Positions 40,936-49,984 of a stretch of 64,000 nt of DNA are shown here, one piece after another. The translations under genes were made by a program, and so were the position numbers. Position 1 is the stretch's first letter. Each line of letters opens with the position of its first letter. Source of the DNA: DASYTH01 sp036002505 (GTDB lineage: Bacteria > Actinomycetota > Actinomycetes > Mycobacteriales > Pseudonocardiaceae). The DNA is taken from NCBI RefSeq assembly GCF_036002505.1, contig NZ_DASYTH010000223.1, positions 11,878 to 75,877 on the forward strand. Reading direction: 5' to 3'. The notes under the pieces are model-generated. The model was not told the DNA's origin, made no database searches, and was given only the letters and a program-made list of their open reading frames with translations.

Positions 40936-40951
40936 ACTCGGCTAACCGAGT
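40936..40951 (-). terminator. Short hairpin after rdgB
   Basis: ACTCGG-TTAG-CCGAGT on the minus strand, 10 nt beyond the rdgB stop, followed by TTGATT. It is probably the end of the rph-rdgB transcript, just before the lanthipeptide promoter. Confidence 0.55.
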
Positions 40952-40960
40952 GTTGGAAAC

Positions 40961-41559
40961 TTACGCCAGGGCCCGAAGGTACGGGAGGAGAAGGCGCAAA
41001 GCCTGGCCGCGGTGGGAAAGTACGTCTTTCTCGACGGGGTTGAGTTCGGCCGACGTGACGGTGTGTCCGTCCGGTACGAAGATGGGGTCGTAGCCGAAAC
41101 CGTTGGTGCCGCGGGGTTTGCGGGCGAGGATGCCGGGCCACGTAGCGGTGACGACGGTTTCCTCACCGGCGGGAGTAGCCAGGGCGGCGGCGCAGACAAA
41201 AGCCGCACCACGGCGGTTGTCGGGGAGGTCGGTGATTTGGGCCAGAACCAGGTCAAGATTGGCTTTGTCGTCACCGTGGGTGCCTGACCAGCGGGCGGAG
41301 AGTACGCCCGGCATGCCGTGGAGAGCGTCGACGGAGAGGCCGGAGTCGTCGGCTACGGCTGGGAGGCCGGTGGCTTGGGCGGCGTCGCGGGCTTTCGCTC
41401 GTGCGTTTTCCTCGAAGGTGGCGCCAACCTCTGGTGCCTCAGGGAAGTCGGGGACATCGGAGAGGCCGATGATGTCGATGCCGGTAACGTTTTCGGTGGC
41501 GAGGATGCGGCGGAGTTCGTCGAGTTTTTTAGGGTTGCGGGTGGCGAGGAGGATGCGGG

Positions 41560-41563
<4 letters not shown>
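40961..41563 (-). CDS. rdgB: RdgB/HAM1 non-canonical purine NTP pyrophosphatase
   Basis: A 200-residue house-cleaning enzyme that hydrolyses dITP, ITP and XTP to the monophosphate, keeping deaminated purines out of DNA. The signatures are LLATRNPKKLDELRRIL (substrate-binding SxNxxK-like loop), GATFEENARAKA (metal Glu), ADDSGLSVDALHGMPGVLSA, and GFGYDPIFVPDG with SHRGQAL at the end. ATG 41563 overlaps the rph stop by ATGA. rph-rdgB is a conserved actinobacterial pair. Confidence 0.96.
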
Positions 41564-42315
<752 letters not shown>

Positions 42316-42410
42316 GTGGCCACCTTATGCGGCGCGGGGTCGCGCACATCACAGGGCCTGATTTCAACGGGCGTTGACATCGGTGCGGTAGCCGGCGGAG
42401 CATTGATCAC

Positions 42411-43493
42411 ATGGGGAAATGGTTGAGGTGGCTGGGGGTCGGGGCGGGGTTGGTGCTCGCCGTGGTGCTGCTGCGCGACCGGCTGCCCTCCCCCGCCGGC
42501 GTCTCGGCGTCGCTGCGCCAGGCCGACACCGGCTGGCTGCTGCTGGCCGCGGGCGCCGAGCTGATCTCCATGGGGATGTTCGCCCGGCAGCAACGCCGGC
42601 TGCTGACCGCGTTCGGCGTGCGGATGCCCCGGCACCGGGCGATCGCGCTGGCCTACAGCCGGTCGGCGATCGCGATCAGCGTGCCGGCGGGGTCGGCGGT
42701 CTCGGCCGCGTACGCGTTCCGGCAGTTCCGCACGGACGGGGCCAGCCGTGCGGTGGCCACGACCGTCATGGTGCTCTCCGGCCTGCTCTCGATGGCCGCG
42801 CTGGCGCTGCTGTACGTCACCGGCGCGGCGGCGGCCGGCGCGGTCCGGCTGGCCGCAGTGTGGCGGGAGCACCCGGCGCTGGTCGACGGCGTGGTGGCGC
42901 TGACCGTGGCCGTAGTGCTGATGATCATGCTTCTGGCCTGGCCGCGGCCGCGCACCTTTGCCGAGCCCCGGCCGCATACCGTGCGCCACCCCGAGCTGGT
43001 GCGGTGGCTCCGCCCGGTCGCGGACGCCGTGCGCAGTTCGCGCGACGTCGCCGGGCGGCACTGGGTGCTGGCGATGGGCGCGGCGACGGCCAACTGGTTG
43101 ACCGACCTGCTCTGCCTCTTCGCGGCCGTCCGGGCGTTTCACCTCCCGGTCGGGCCGGTCGAGCTCGGCGCGGTCTACCTGACCGTGCAGATCGTCCGGC
43201 AGATTCCGCTGACCCCGGGCGGCATCGGCGTGATCGAGGTGAGCCTGCTGGCCGGTCTGGTCTCCGCCGGCGCGGCCGAGGCGCCGGCCACCGCGGCGAT
43301 CCTGGTCTACCGGCTGTTCTCCTGCTGGCTGATCCTGCCGATGGGCCTGCTCGGGGCGCTGGTGCTGCGGCACTCGAACCGGATCAGATCCGGTAGCTCG
43401 CACCCTGCCGAACCAGCACCGTCTCTCCTTGAAACTCCGCCCGGGCCTCGGCCAGTATCGCGTCCTTATCAGTCCACGGCGGCACATGTGTGA
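42411..43493 (+). CDS. UPF0104 / lysylphosphatidylglycerol-synthase-like membrane protein
   Basis: A 360-residue integral membrane protein with about eight helices, of the UPF0104 family (the flippase-like half of MprF). Family marks are ISVPAGSAVSAAYAFRQFR and IPLTPGGIGVIEVSLLAGL near the end of the membrane part. No aminoacyl-transferase domain is attached, so it may move lipids rather than modify them. The last 45 residues are polar. Its final 110 bp overlap the end of the convergent metallo-hydrolase gene, which is unusually long. Confidence 0.85.
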   Translation: MGKWLRWLGVGAGLVLAVVLLRDRLPSPAGVSASLRQADTGWLLLAAGAELISMGMFARQQRRLLTAFGVRMPRHRAIALAYSRSAIAISVPAGSAVSAAYAFRQFRTDGASRAVATTVMVLSGLLSMAALALLYVTGAAAAGAVRLAAVWREHPALVDGVVALTVAVVLMIMLLAWPRPRTFAEPRPHTVRHPELVRWLRPVADAVRSSRDVAGRHWVLAMGAATANWLTDLLCLFAAVRAFHLPVGPVELGAVYLTVQIVRQIPLTPGGIGVIEVSLLAGLVSAGAAEAPATAAILVYRLFSCWLILPMGLLGALVLRHSNRIRSGSSHPAEPAPSLLETPPGPRPVSRPYQSTAAHV

Positions 43494-44154
43494 CCAGGAG
43501 CAGGCCCACGCCGGCCCGCTTGGCCAGCACGCCGGCGTCGGTGCCGGAGAGGTGCAGATCCGCCGGCCGGTCGGGGGCGTGCGTCCAGGATGCCTCGGAC
43601 AGCAGCACGTCCGCGCCCCGGGCGAGATCGGCCAGCCGGTCGACCATGCCGGTGTCCCCGGTGTAAACCAGCGACCGGCCGCCGTGCGTGATCCGGAAGC
43701 TGTACGACTCGCACGGATGTGCCGCCGGAACGGCGGAAATCTCGAACGGTCCGATGTGAACGGTTCCGGCCGCGAGCGGGTGGAAGGCGTACACATCGGA
43801 CAGGTCGGTGGCCGCCCGGTCCGCCTCGTCCGGGCTGTAGGCCGCGGCGAACCGGCTGGGCGCCTCCCCCGGCGCGTACACCGGCAGCCGGAGCTCCCGC
43901 GGGTTCCGGGTCGGCGCGGGGTGGTAGCGGCGGATCACGGTCAGGTCGGCGAAGTCCCCGCAGTGGTCCGGATGCAGGTGGGAGAACAGCAGCGCGTCGA
44001 GCGCGAACGGGTCGCGGACGGCCTGTAACTCGGCGAGCGTGCCGGTGCCGAGCTCGATGCCGAGCAGGAAGCCGTCGGCCTCCAGCAGGTAGCCCGACGA
44101 CGGTGCCTTCGGTCCTGGGGCGCTCCCGGAGCAGCCGAGCACGGTGAGCAACAC
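43384..44154 (-). CDS. MBL-fold metallo-hydrolase (Rv1339-like, probable cyclic nucleotide phosphodiesterase)
   Basis: A 256-residue metallo-beta-lactamase-fold enzyme. The metal motif is SHLHPDHCGD, with further His in AAHPCESYSF, Asp in YTGDTGMVD and His in VTHVPPW. Its position between murI and rph-rdgB is that of Rv1339 in Mycobacterium tuberculosis, reported to hydrolyse cAMP. By synteny and family I infer a phosphodiesterase. It starts 'LLTVLGCSGSAPGPKAPSSG'. It is convergent with the UPF0104 gene and overlaps it by 110 bp. Confidence 0.9.
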   Translation of the reverse strand: MLLTVLGCSGSAPGPKAPSSGYLLEADGFLLGIELGTGTLAELQAVRDPFALDALLFSHLHPDHCGDFADLTVIRRYHPAPTRNPRELRLPVYAPGEAPSRFAAAYSPDEADRAATDLSDVYAFHPLAAGTVHIGPFEISAVPAAHPCESYSFRITHGGRSLVYTGDTGMVDRLADLARGADVLLSEASWTHAPDRPADLHLSGTDAGVLAKRAGVGLLLVTHVPPWTDKDAILAEARAEFQGETVLVRQGASYRI

Positions 44155-44165
44155 GCTGCACAGCC

Positions 44166-44975
44166 TTACATATGGGTCAACGGAGCCGCGGCGCCGAGGT
44201 CCGGGCCGAGGAAACGGCGAGCGAGGCGGTTGAACAGGTCCAACGGGCCGGTGGCGGTCAGCTCGTGTCCAATCGGACCGTCCATACTCGCGTCATTGAA
44301 TAAATCAAGCTCGGTGAGCACGCGGACGACGTCCTTCGCGGTCTCCTCGGCGCTGGACACCAGGGTGACCGCCGGGCCCATGACGATCTGGAGCACGCCG
44401 GTGAGCAGCGGGTAGTGCGTGCAGCCCAGCACCACGGTGTCCACATCGGCCTGCTGCAACGGCTCGAGATACGCCTGGGCGAGCCCGAGGACCTGGCGGC
44501 CCGAGGTGACACCGCGCTCGACGAAGTCCACGAACCGCGGGCAGGCCACGGCGGTGACCTCGACGTCCCGGGCCGCGGCGAACGCGTCCTGGTAGGCGCC
44601 GGACCGGATGGTGCCGGCGGTGCCGATCACGCCGACCCGGCCGCGGGTGACCGCGACCGCGCGGCGTACGGCCGGGATCACCACCTCGACGACCGGGATG
44701 TCGTAGCGCTCGCGGGCGTCCCGCAGGCACGCCGCGGAGGCCGTGTTGCACGCCATGACAAGGAGTTTGACCCCGCCGGCCACCAGCTCGTCGGCGATGG
44801 TCAGCGCGTGCCGGCGCACCTCGGCGATCGGCAGCGGGCCGTAGGGGCCGTTGGCCGTGTCGCCGACGTAGCGCAGCCGCTCGCCGGGCAGCTGGTCGGC
44901 GATCGCCCGGGCGACGGTCAGCCCGCCGACCCCGGAGTCGAACACGCCGATCGGCGCGCCGGGACCCGGTCTCAC
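44166..44975 (-). CDS. murI: Glutamate racemase
   Basis: A 269-residue cofactor-independent racemase giving D-glutamate for peptidoglycan. The two catalytic cysteines are in MACNTASAAC and LGCTHYPLL. The N-terminal IGVFDSGVGGLTVARAI and YVGDTANGPYGP complete the active site. GTG 44975 overlaps the stop of the upstream rhomboid gene by GTGA. The order rhomboid-murI-MBL is the same as in mycobacteria. Confidence 0.96.
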   Translation of the reverse strand: MRPGPGAPIGVFDSGVGGLTVARAIADQLPGERLRYVGDTANGPYGPLPIAEVRRHALTIADELVAGGVKLLVMACNTASAACLRDARERYDIPVVEVVIPAVRRAVAVTRGRVGVIGTAGTIRSGAYQDAFAAARDVEVTAVACPRFVDFVERGVTSGRQVLGLAQAYLEPLQQADVDTVVLGCTHYPLLTGVLQIVMGPAVTLVSSAEETAKDVVRVLTELDLFNDASMDGPIGHELTATGPLDLFNRLARRFLGPDLGAAAPLTHM

Positions 44976-45610
44976 CCGAGGATGTCGCCGGCGGGCGCCG
45001 GCTTGCTCGCTGCCCGCCGCCCGGCCATGGCCACGAACCAGGCGGCCAGCACGCCGGCCGCGGCGCCGAACAGGTGACCCTGCCAGGACACGCCGGGGTT
45101 GCCCGGCAGCACGCCGAGCAGCATGCCGCCCCAGTACAGGAACAGCACCACGGCCACGCCGAGCTGCAGCAGGCTCCGGGTGAAGATGCCGCGCACCAGC
45201 AGGAACGCCAGCCACCCGAACGCCACGCCGGACGCGCCGACGGTCAGGCCGCCGCCGGTGAGCCAGACGCCGATGCCGCTGATCACCCAGATCGTCGCGG
45301 TCACCGAAATCCACTGGCCGAGGCCGCCGGCCATCGCCAGGAAGCCGAGGACCAGCACCGGCAGCGTGTTGGCCAGCAGGTGGCCCCAGGTGCCGTGCAG
45401 CAGCGGCGCCCACACGATGCCGTCCAGCCCGGACAGCCGCCGCGGCACGATGCCGAACCGCTCGAGGTTGGCCGGCAGGATCCGGTCGATGAGCTCGATC
45501 AGGTAGAGCAGCACGGTGAGGCCGGCGACCACGATGGCCGCCTGCCCCGGGTTGGGCGGCAGGACGCGGTTGACCGGTCGCTCGGCCGGTTTGGCAGGCA
45601 AGGTGTCCAC
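44972..45610 (-). CDS. Rhomboid-family intramembrane serine protease
   Basis: A 212-residue membrane protease with six predicted helices. The catalytic Ser is in TVGASGVAFG and the His in WQGHLFGAAAG; HGTWGHLLANTLP is the conserved HxxxN region of helix 2. It cleaves membrane-anchored proteins inside the bilayer; the substrates are unknown. Start GTG 45610. It corresponds in position to Rv1337, but here it is separated from cysM by four extra genes. Confidence 0.93.
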   Translation of the reverse strand: MDTLPAKPAERPVNRVLPPNPGQAAIVVAGLTVLLYLIELIDRILPANLERFGIVPRRLSGLDGIVWAPLLHGTWGHLLANTLPVLVLGFLAMAGGLGQWISVTATIWVISGIGVWLTGGGLTVGASGVAFGWLAFLLVRGIFTRSLLQLGVAVVLFLYWGGMLLGVLPGNPGVSWQGHLFGAAAGVLAAWFVAMAGRRAASKPAPAGDILG

Positions 45611-45643
45611 GTGTTCGAGACTACGGCGTCACGCGGGCCCGAA

Positions 45644-47317
45644 TCATCGGGAAAGTCCCCGATGTTTGAGCTCCGGGCGGCGCCGGGGTAGCAGCAGCGC
45701 GAGCAGCATGGTGAGCACGATCGCGCCGAACGCCCAAGCGGCGGCCGGCTGCGCGGCGTGGGTGAAGTTGGCCGCCTGGGCCCGGGCCGCGGCGCGCACG
45801 TAGGCCTGACCGACCGGATCGGCGGACCCGCCGCTCGGGCAGCCGGGCGGGGACACCGTCGGATCCTTGGCGCCCGCCCGGGTGACGTAGCAGCGGGTGA
45901 ACTGCGCGACCCCGCCGTCGACGGCCTGCCGGGGCTGGCCGGCGGCGACCAGGTCCCGGCGCAGGTCGGCGGTGACCGAGTCGCTGGCCGCGGCGGCGTT
46001 CGAGCCGAGCGCGCCGAACAGGGCGACACCGACGATCGCGATGCCGAACGCGTTGCCGATCCGCTGGGAGGTGTTCACCATGCCGGCCGCCGAACCGGAT
46101 TCCTTGGGCGGCACGGATTCCAGCGCGATGTCGACGTTCGGCGCGATGGTGAAGCCGTTGCCCAGGCCGACCAGGAACAGCGCCGGCAGCAGCGCCACAC
46201 CCGAGGTCGACGGGCCGGCCAGGTGCACCGTGATCATCACGCCGACGGTGCCCAGCGCGGCCAGCGTCGAGCCGAGCAGCAGCACCCGCGGGCCCAGCCG
46301 GGCGTGGGCCACGTCGGAGAGCCCGCCGCCGATCATGGAGCCGGTGGCGAACGCCATCAGGATCAGGCCCGCGGCCAGCGCCGAGCGGCCCAGGCCGAGC
46401 TGCAGGTACAGGGTCAGGGCGAAGAGCACGCCGATGAACCCGGTGAAGTAGGTCAGCCCGATCGCGGTGCCGACCGCGAGCCCGCGGTCGCGGAACAGGC
46501 GCAGGTCGAACAGCACGGCCCGGCCGGTGCGCAGGCGGCGCAGCTCCCACCACACGAACAGCGCGCCCACCGGCACCGACGCCGCGAAGCTGAGCCAGGT
46601 CCAGAGCGGCCAGCCGGCGTCCCGGCCCTGGATGAGCGGCACGGTGACCAGCAGCAGCGCGGCCGCGGCCAGGGCGACGGCGACCAGGTCGAGCGCGCCG
46701 CCGCGGCCCCGGGTGGCCGGCAGCAGGCGTGCCGCGACGATCATCGCGACGATCCCGATCGGCACGTTGAGCAGGAAGATCGGGCGCCAGACCAGGCCGG
46801 CGATGTCGGCGTTGACCAGCACGCCGCCGAGCAGCGGGCCGGCGGCGACGGAGACCCCGGCGACGATGCCGTACGCCGCATAGGCCTTGCCGCGTTCGCG
46901 TGGTGGGAAGGCGATCTGCAGCACCGCGAGGATCTGCGGGTTGAGCAGGCCGGCCAGCAGGCCCTGGGCGACCCGCGCGGCGATCAGCTCGCCGGGGTTG
47001 CGGGCCAGGCCGCACAGCGCCGAGGTGGCCACGAAGCCGAACATGCCGATCAGGAACAGCCGGCGGTAACCGAACCGGTCGCCCAGCCGGCCGCCGGGGA
47101 TCAGGGTCAGCCCGAACGTCAGCGCGTACCCGCTGACCACCCATTCGATGGCGTCGTAGCTGGCGCCCAGGCCGAGCTGGATGGACGGGATGGCGACGCT
47201 GACGATGGTGGCGTCGAGCAGGATCATCGCGGCGCCGGCGAGCACCACGGCGAGCGAGACCCAGCGGCGGGGGTCGGCCTCGACCTGGTCGGGCGCGGTG
47301 GTCGCGGACTCGGTCAT
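45644..47317 (-). CDS. MFS drug exporter, DHA2 (EmrB/QacA) family
   Basis: A 557-residue transporter with 14 predicted helices. LLDATIVSVAIPSIQ is the DHA2 TM1 motif D1, GGRLGDRFGYRRLFLIGM is motif A, and VAAGPLLGGVLVN is motif C. A large loop between the last two helices holds two cysteines (FTRCYVTRAG, GCPSGG). It is downstream of a PadR gene and an SRPBCC gene in the same direction, which together look like a ligand-responsive efflux cassette inserted into the housekeeping block. Confidence 0.93.
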   Translation of the reverse strand: MTESATTAPDQVEADPRRWVSLAVVLAGAAMILLDATIVSVAIPSIQLGLGASYDAIEWVVSGYALTFGLTLIPGGRLGDRFGYRRLFLIGMFGFVATSALCGLARNPGELIAARVAQGLLAGLLNPQILAVLQIAFPPRERGKAYAAYGIVAGVSVAAGPLLGGVLVNADIAGLVWRPIFLLNVPIGIVAMIVAARLLPATRGRGGALDLVAVALAAAALLLVTVPLIQGRDAGWPLWTWLSFAASVPVGALFVWWELRRLRTGRAVLFDLRLFRDRGLAVGTAIGLTYFTGFIGVLFALTLYLQLGLGRSALAAGLILMAFATGSMIGGGLSDVAHARLGPRVLLLGSTLAALGTVGVMITVHLAGPSTSGVALLPALFLVGLGNGFTIAPNVDIALESVPPKESGSAAGMVNTSQRIGNAFGIAIVGVALFGALGSNAAAASDSVTADLRRDLVAAGQPRQAVDGGVAQFTRCYVTRAGAKDPTVSPPGCPSGGSADPVGQAYVRAAARAQAANFTHAAQPAAAWAFGAIVLTMLLALLLPRRRPELKHRGLSR

Positions 47318-47336
47318 GACCGACCCCCGCCCGAGG

Positions 47337-47903
47337 TCACTTCGGCGGCTTCTTGGCCCGGTTGCTGGCCATGATCTCCGGGAGCCGGGCCAGCAGCTCG
47401 TCGTGCCAGGCGATCTCGGCCTCGAGCCGGAGCACGGTATGCCGGAAGCCCATCCGTTCGAGCTCGTCGAGGTAGGGGTCGGCCTGTTCCTGGAGGTGCT
47501 GCCACTCGGTCACCTGCGCCGCGTAGGCCCGGCGGCGGTCGGTCAGGAAGTCCCGGACCGCGTCGTCGGACACGTTCTCCAGGTAGTTCAGCGCAAGATC
47601 GACCGGATCGCTGGGCAACTTGGTGGATCTGAGCGCTTCGTCCCGATGTGTCCCCAGCTCCGCCCGGCCGGCCGGGGTGATCTCGTAGATGGTGCGCGCC
47701 GGGAGCCGGCCCTCCTGCTCGGTCTTGATCGGGGCGATCAGACCCTCGCCGGCCATCCGGTGCAGGGCGCCGTAGAGCGAGCCCGGCTTGATGTCCGTCC
47801 ACAGCTCGGTGCGGTCGACCTGGGCGGCGCGGCGGATCTGATGGCCGTGCATGGGTCCGAAGCGAGCCAGGGAGCCCAGGACGAACAACCGGGTGCTGTT
47901 CAT
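47337..47903 (-). CDS. PadR-family transcriptional repressor
   Basis: A 188-residue winged-helix regulator (PadR-like, AcrR/LmrR relatives). LFVLGSLARFGPMHGHQIRR and KPGSLYGALHRMAGEGLI form the DNA-binding domain with its wing, and PARTIYEITPAGRAEL is the conserved end of it. The C-terminal part is a long coiled dimerisation helix. It sits 19 bp upstream of the MFS exporter it likely represses. The start is ambiguous: ATG 47903 or TTG 47915, which has AAGGAG 9 nt upstream. Confidence 0.9.
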   Translation of the reverse strand: MNSTRLFVLGSLARFGPMHGHQIRRAAQVDRTELWTDIKPGSLYGALHRMAGEGLIAPIKTEQEGRLPARTIYEITPAGRAELGTHRDEALRSTKLPSDPVDLALNYLENVSDDAVRDFLTDRRRAYAAQVTEWQHLQEQADPYLDELERMGFRHTVLRLEAEIAWHDELLARLPEIMASNRAKKPPK

Positions 47904-47906
47904 GCG

Positions 47907-47979
47907 AGTAGTCAAGCACGAGCACTCCTTGGTCTGGCTGGTCGCTTGGCCGTGCGCGACTAGTCAAACACGAGTACTC
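47907..47979. promoter_or_regulatory. Duplicated operator-like 21-bp sequence upstream of padR
   Basis: AGTAGTCAAGCACGAGCACT (47907 onward) and CTAGTCAAACACGAGTACTC (47960-47979) are direct copies, 52 bp apart, with the shared core AGTCAARCACGAGYACTC. The AGT...ACT ends give each copy weak dyad symmetry. They flank the padR promoter region, so PadR is the likely binder. Confidence 0.6.
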
Positions 47980-48442
47980 AGGCGCGAGCAAGCACCTGAT
48001 TGAGCTGGACGAGGGAGCGCTCCATGTGCCTGGCCACGTCCTTGGTCCCGAAGAGCTTCATGACCAGGCCTTTCACCGCGCTGGCCGGTTCCTGGCGGCT
48101 GGTCAGGCGGACCGTGGTGGCCTCGCCGGCGGGCTCGAGCTCGATGCGGAACTCGGTGGACGCGGCGAACTTCGGCGCCGGCTTGCCGTCGAGCCGCTCG
48201 GCGAGGTGGCGCCAGGCCAGCAGGCGGTTCGGCTCGAACTGCGTGATCTCCTGGTCGACCTCGGCGTGCCTGCTCCCCCACCGGCCGTGCTGGGTGCGCA
48301 GCTGGCCGACGCCGTCCCCGGAGCGCACCTCGACGCGCTCGGCGAAGGTGAACCACTCGGGCGCGCGGCCGGCCTCGGACACCACCGCCCACACGCTCGA
48401 CACCGGGGCCTCGACCCGCCGCTCCCGGACGATCTCGATCAC
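47978..48442 (-). CDS. SRPBCC (START-like) family protein
   Basis: A 154-residue cytosolic protein with the helix-grip fold of polyketide cyclases and related ligand-binding proteins: VRERRVEAPVSSVWAVVSEA at the start, WFTFAERVEV, TEFRIELEPAGEATTVRLT, and a C-terminal helix RHMERSLVQLNQVL. The role is not known; such proteins bind lipophilic molecules. It is read towards padR (75 bp) and divergent from a MarR gene only 27 bp away. Confidence 0.85.
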   Translation of the reverse strand: MIEIVRERRVEAPVSSVWAVVSEAGRAPEWFTFAERVEVRSGDGVGQLRTQHGRWGSRHAEVDQEITQFEPNRLLAWRHLAERLDGKPAPKFAASTEFRIELEPAGEATTVRLTSRQEPASAVKGLVMKLFGTKDVARHMERSLVQLNQVLARA

Positions 48443-48469
48443 GTGACCTCCTGTTATCCTTTAGACGGG

Positions 48470-48910
48470 ATGAACAGTTCAGAATCTGAACGTTTCGAGA
48501 TACTGTACCGCCGGATCTGGGGCGCGCTCAACCGGCCCGACGATCCGGAGCTGAGCCAGCACGAGCGGCAGGTGCTGCACCACGTGACACCGGCCGGCGG
48601 CGTCGCGCTGACCTGGCTCGCCGGCCACCTCGGCCTGCCCAAAAGCACCACGTCGGTGCTGGTGAAGTCGTTGGCGGCGCGGGGTTTCGTGGAGCGCTCC
48701 CGCGACCCCGAGGACGAGCGCCGGCTGGCGATCCGGCTCACCGAGAGGGGCCGCGCGGTCGTCGAGCAGGACACCGTGCTCCGGCCCGACGCGCTCGCCG
48801 CGGCGATGCGGAAGCTCGACGCGCACACCCGGAAGGGCTTGCTGGAAGGCCTCGAGCGGCTGGCCGAAGCGGCCGAGGGGCTCCCGCGAGTCCCCGGTTC
48901 CAGCACCTGA
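48470..48910 (+). CDS. MarR-family transcriptional regulator
   Basis: A 146-residue winged-helix protein. LTWLAGHLGLPKSTTSVLVK is the recognition helix region, SLAARGFVERSRDPEDERRL the wing (DxRxx motif), and IRLTERGRAVVEQ the following helix. It is divergent from the SRPBCC gene, with 27 bp between the starts, so one bound dimer would cover both promoters. It probably senses the same ligand class as the efflux cassette. Confidence 0.93.
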   Translation: MNSSESERFEILYRRIWGALNRPDDPELSQHERQVLHHVTPAGGVALTWLAGHLGLPKSTTSVLVKSLAARGFVERSRDPEDERRLAIRLTERGRAVVEQDTVLRPDALAAAMRKLDAHTRKGLLEGLERLAEAAEGLPRVPGSST

Positions 48911-49025
48911 GTTCCTGGTTCGAGCACGTGAGTTCCCAATTCGGAAGCGGGAACTCGGGTGCCTGAAACGGGAACTCGGGTGCCTGAAACGGGGACTCGC
49001 GTGCCTGAAACGGGGACTCGCGGGG
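48909..49025. repeat. 21-bp repeat family B, head-to-head array
   Basis: Between the convergent marR and cysM stops. One 21-bp unit (GAGTTCCTGGTTCGAGCACGT, given as 48909-48929) and a partial one are followed by three and a half units in the other orientation: GGGAACTCGGGTGCCTGAAA plus C, twice (48949-48990), then GGGGACTCGCGTGCCTGAAA plus C and a partial copy. The facing GAGTTCCC and GGGAACTC can pair. There are no spacers. It may be a terminator array. Confidence 0.85.
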
Positions 49026-49976
49026 TCAGGCCCAGAGGTGGCCGTCGAGGCGGGCGGCGGCCTCGTCGATGGTGCCGCTGTAGGCGCCCGTGGACAGGTA
49101 CTTCCAGCCGGCGTCGGCGACGATGAAGACGACGTCGGCGCGTTCGCCGGCGCCGGCGGCTTTCTCGGCGACGGCGAGGGCGGCGTGCAGGATGGCGCCC
49201 GTCGAGATGCCGGCGAAGATGCCTTCGGTTTCGAGGAGTTGGCGGGTGCGGCGGAGGGCGTCGTAGGAGCCGACCGAGTAGCGGCCGGTGAGCACGGTCT
49301 CGTCGTAGAGCTCGGGGACGAAACCCTCGTCGAGGTTGCGCAGGCCGTAGACGAGCTCGCCGTAGCGGGGTTCGGCGGCGATGATCTGCACGTCGGGCTT
49401 GTGGTCACGGAAGAAGCGGCCGACGCCGACCAGGGTGCCGGTGGTGCCGAGGCCGGCCACGAAGTGGGTGACCGTGGGCAGGTCGCGGAGGATCTCCGGA
49501 CCGGTGCCGGTGTAGTGCGCGTTGACGTTGGCCGGGTTGCCGTACTGGTAGAGCATGACCCAGTCGGGGTTGGCCTCGGCCAGCTCCTTGGCCCGGCGCA
49601 CGGCTTCGTTGGAACCGCCGGCCGCGGGCGAGAACACGATCCGGGCGCCGTAGGCCTGCAGCAGGGAGCGGCGCTCTTCGGAGGTGTTCTCCGGCATCAC
49701 GCAGACCAGCCCGTAGCCCTTGAGCTTGGCGGCCATGGCCAGGGAGATGCCGGTGTTGCCGGACGTCGGCTCCAGGATCGTGGCGCCGTGCACCAGCCGG
49801 CCGTCCTTCTCCGCGGCCTCGATCATGGCCAGCGCCGGGCGGTCCTTGATCGAGCCGGTGGGGTTGCGGTCCTCGAGCTTGGCCCACAGCCTCACGTCCG
49901 GCGCGGGCGCGAGCCGGGGCAGCCCGATCAGCGGGGTGTCCCCCAGCGCGTCGAGCAGCGAGTCGTAGCGGGCCAC
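49026..49976 (-). CDS. cysM: Cysteine synthase CysM (O-phosphoserine sulfhydrylase type)
   Basis: A 316-residue PLP enzyme. NPTGSIKDRPAL contains the PLP Lys, TSGNTGISLAM is the substrate loop and GLGTTGTLVGVG the phosphate-binding loop. Its neighbours are cysO and mec, as in mycobacteria, where CysM takes O-phosphoserine and the CysO thiocarboxylate instead of O-acetylserine and sulfide. I infer the same route here from gene order. GTG 49976 lies 8 bp after the cysO stop. Confidence 0.95.
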   Translation of the reverse strand: MARYDSLLDALGDTPLIGLPRLAPAPDVRLWAKLEDRNPTGSIKDRPALAMIEAAEKDGRLVHGATILEPTSGNTGISLAMAAKLKGYGLVCVMPENTSEERRSLLQAYGARIVFSPAAGGSNEAVRRAKELAEANPDWVMLYQYGNPANVNAHYTGTGPEILRDLPTVTHFVAGLGTTGTLVGVGRFFRDHKPDVQIIAAEPRYGELVYGLRNLDEGFVPELYDETVLTGRYSVGSYDALRRTRQLLETEGIFAGISTGAILHAALAVAEKAAGAGERADVVFIVADAGWKYLSTGAYSGTIDEAAARLDGHLWA

Positions 49977-49984
49977 GGAGCGGG

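Noticed and set aside
45074..47374. Long plus-strand frames opposite the rhomboid and MFS genes
   Set aside because: They mirror membrane-protein genes on the other strand and give His/Gln/Arg/Gly-rich nonsense.
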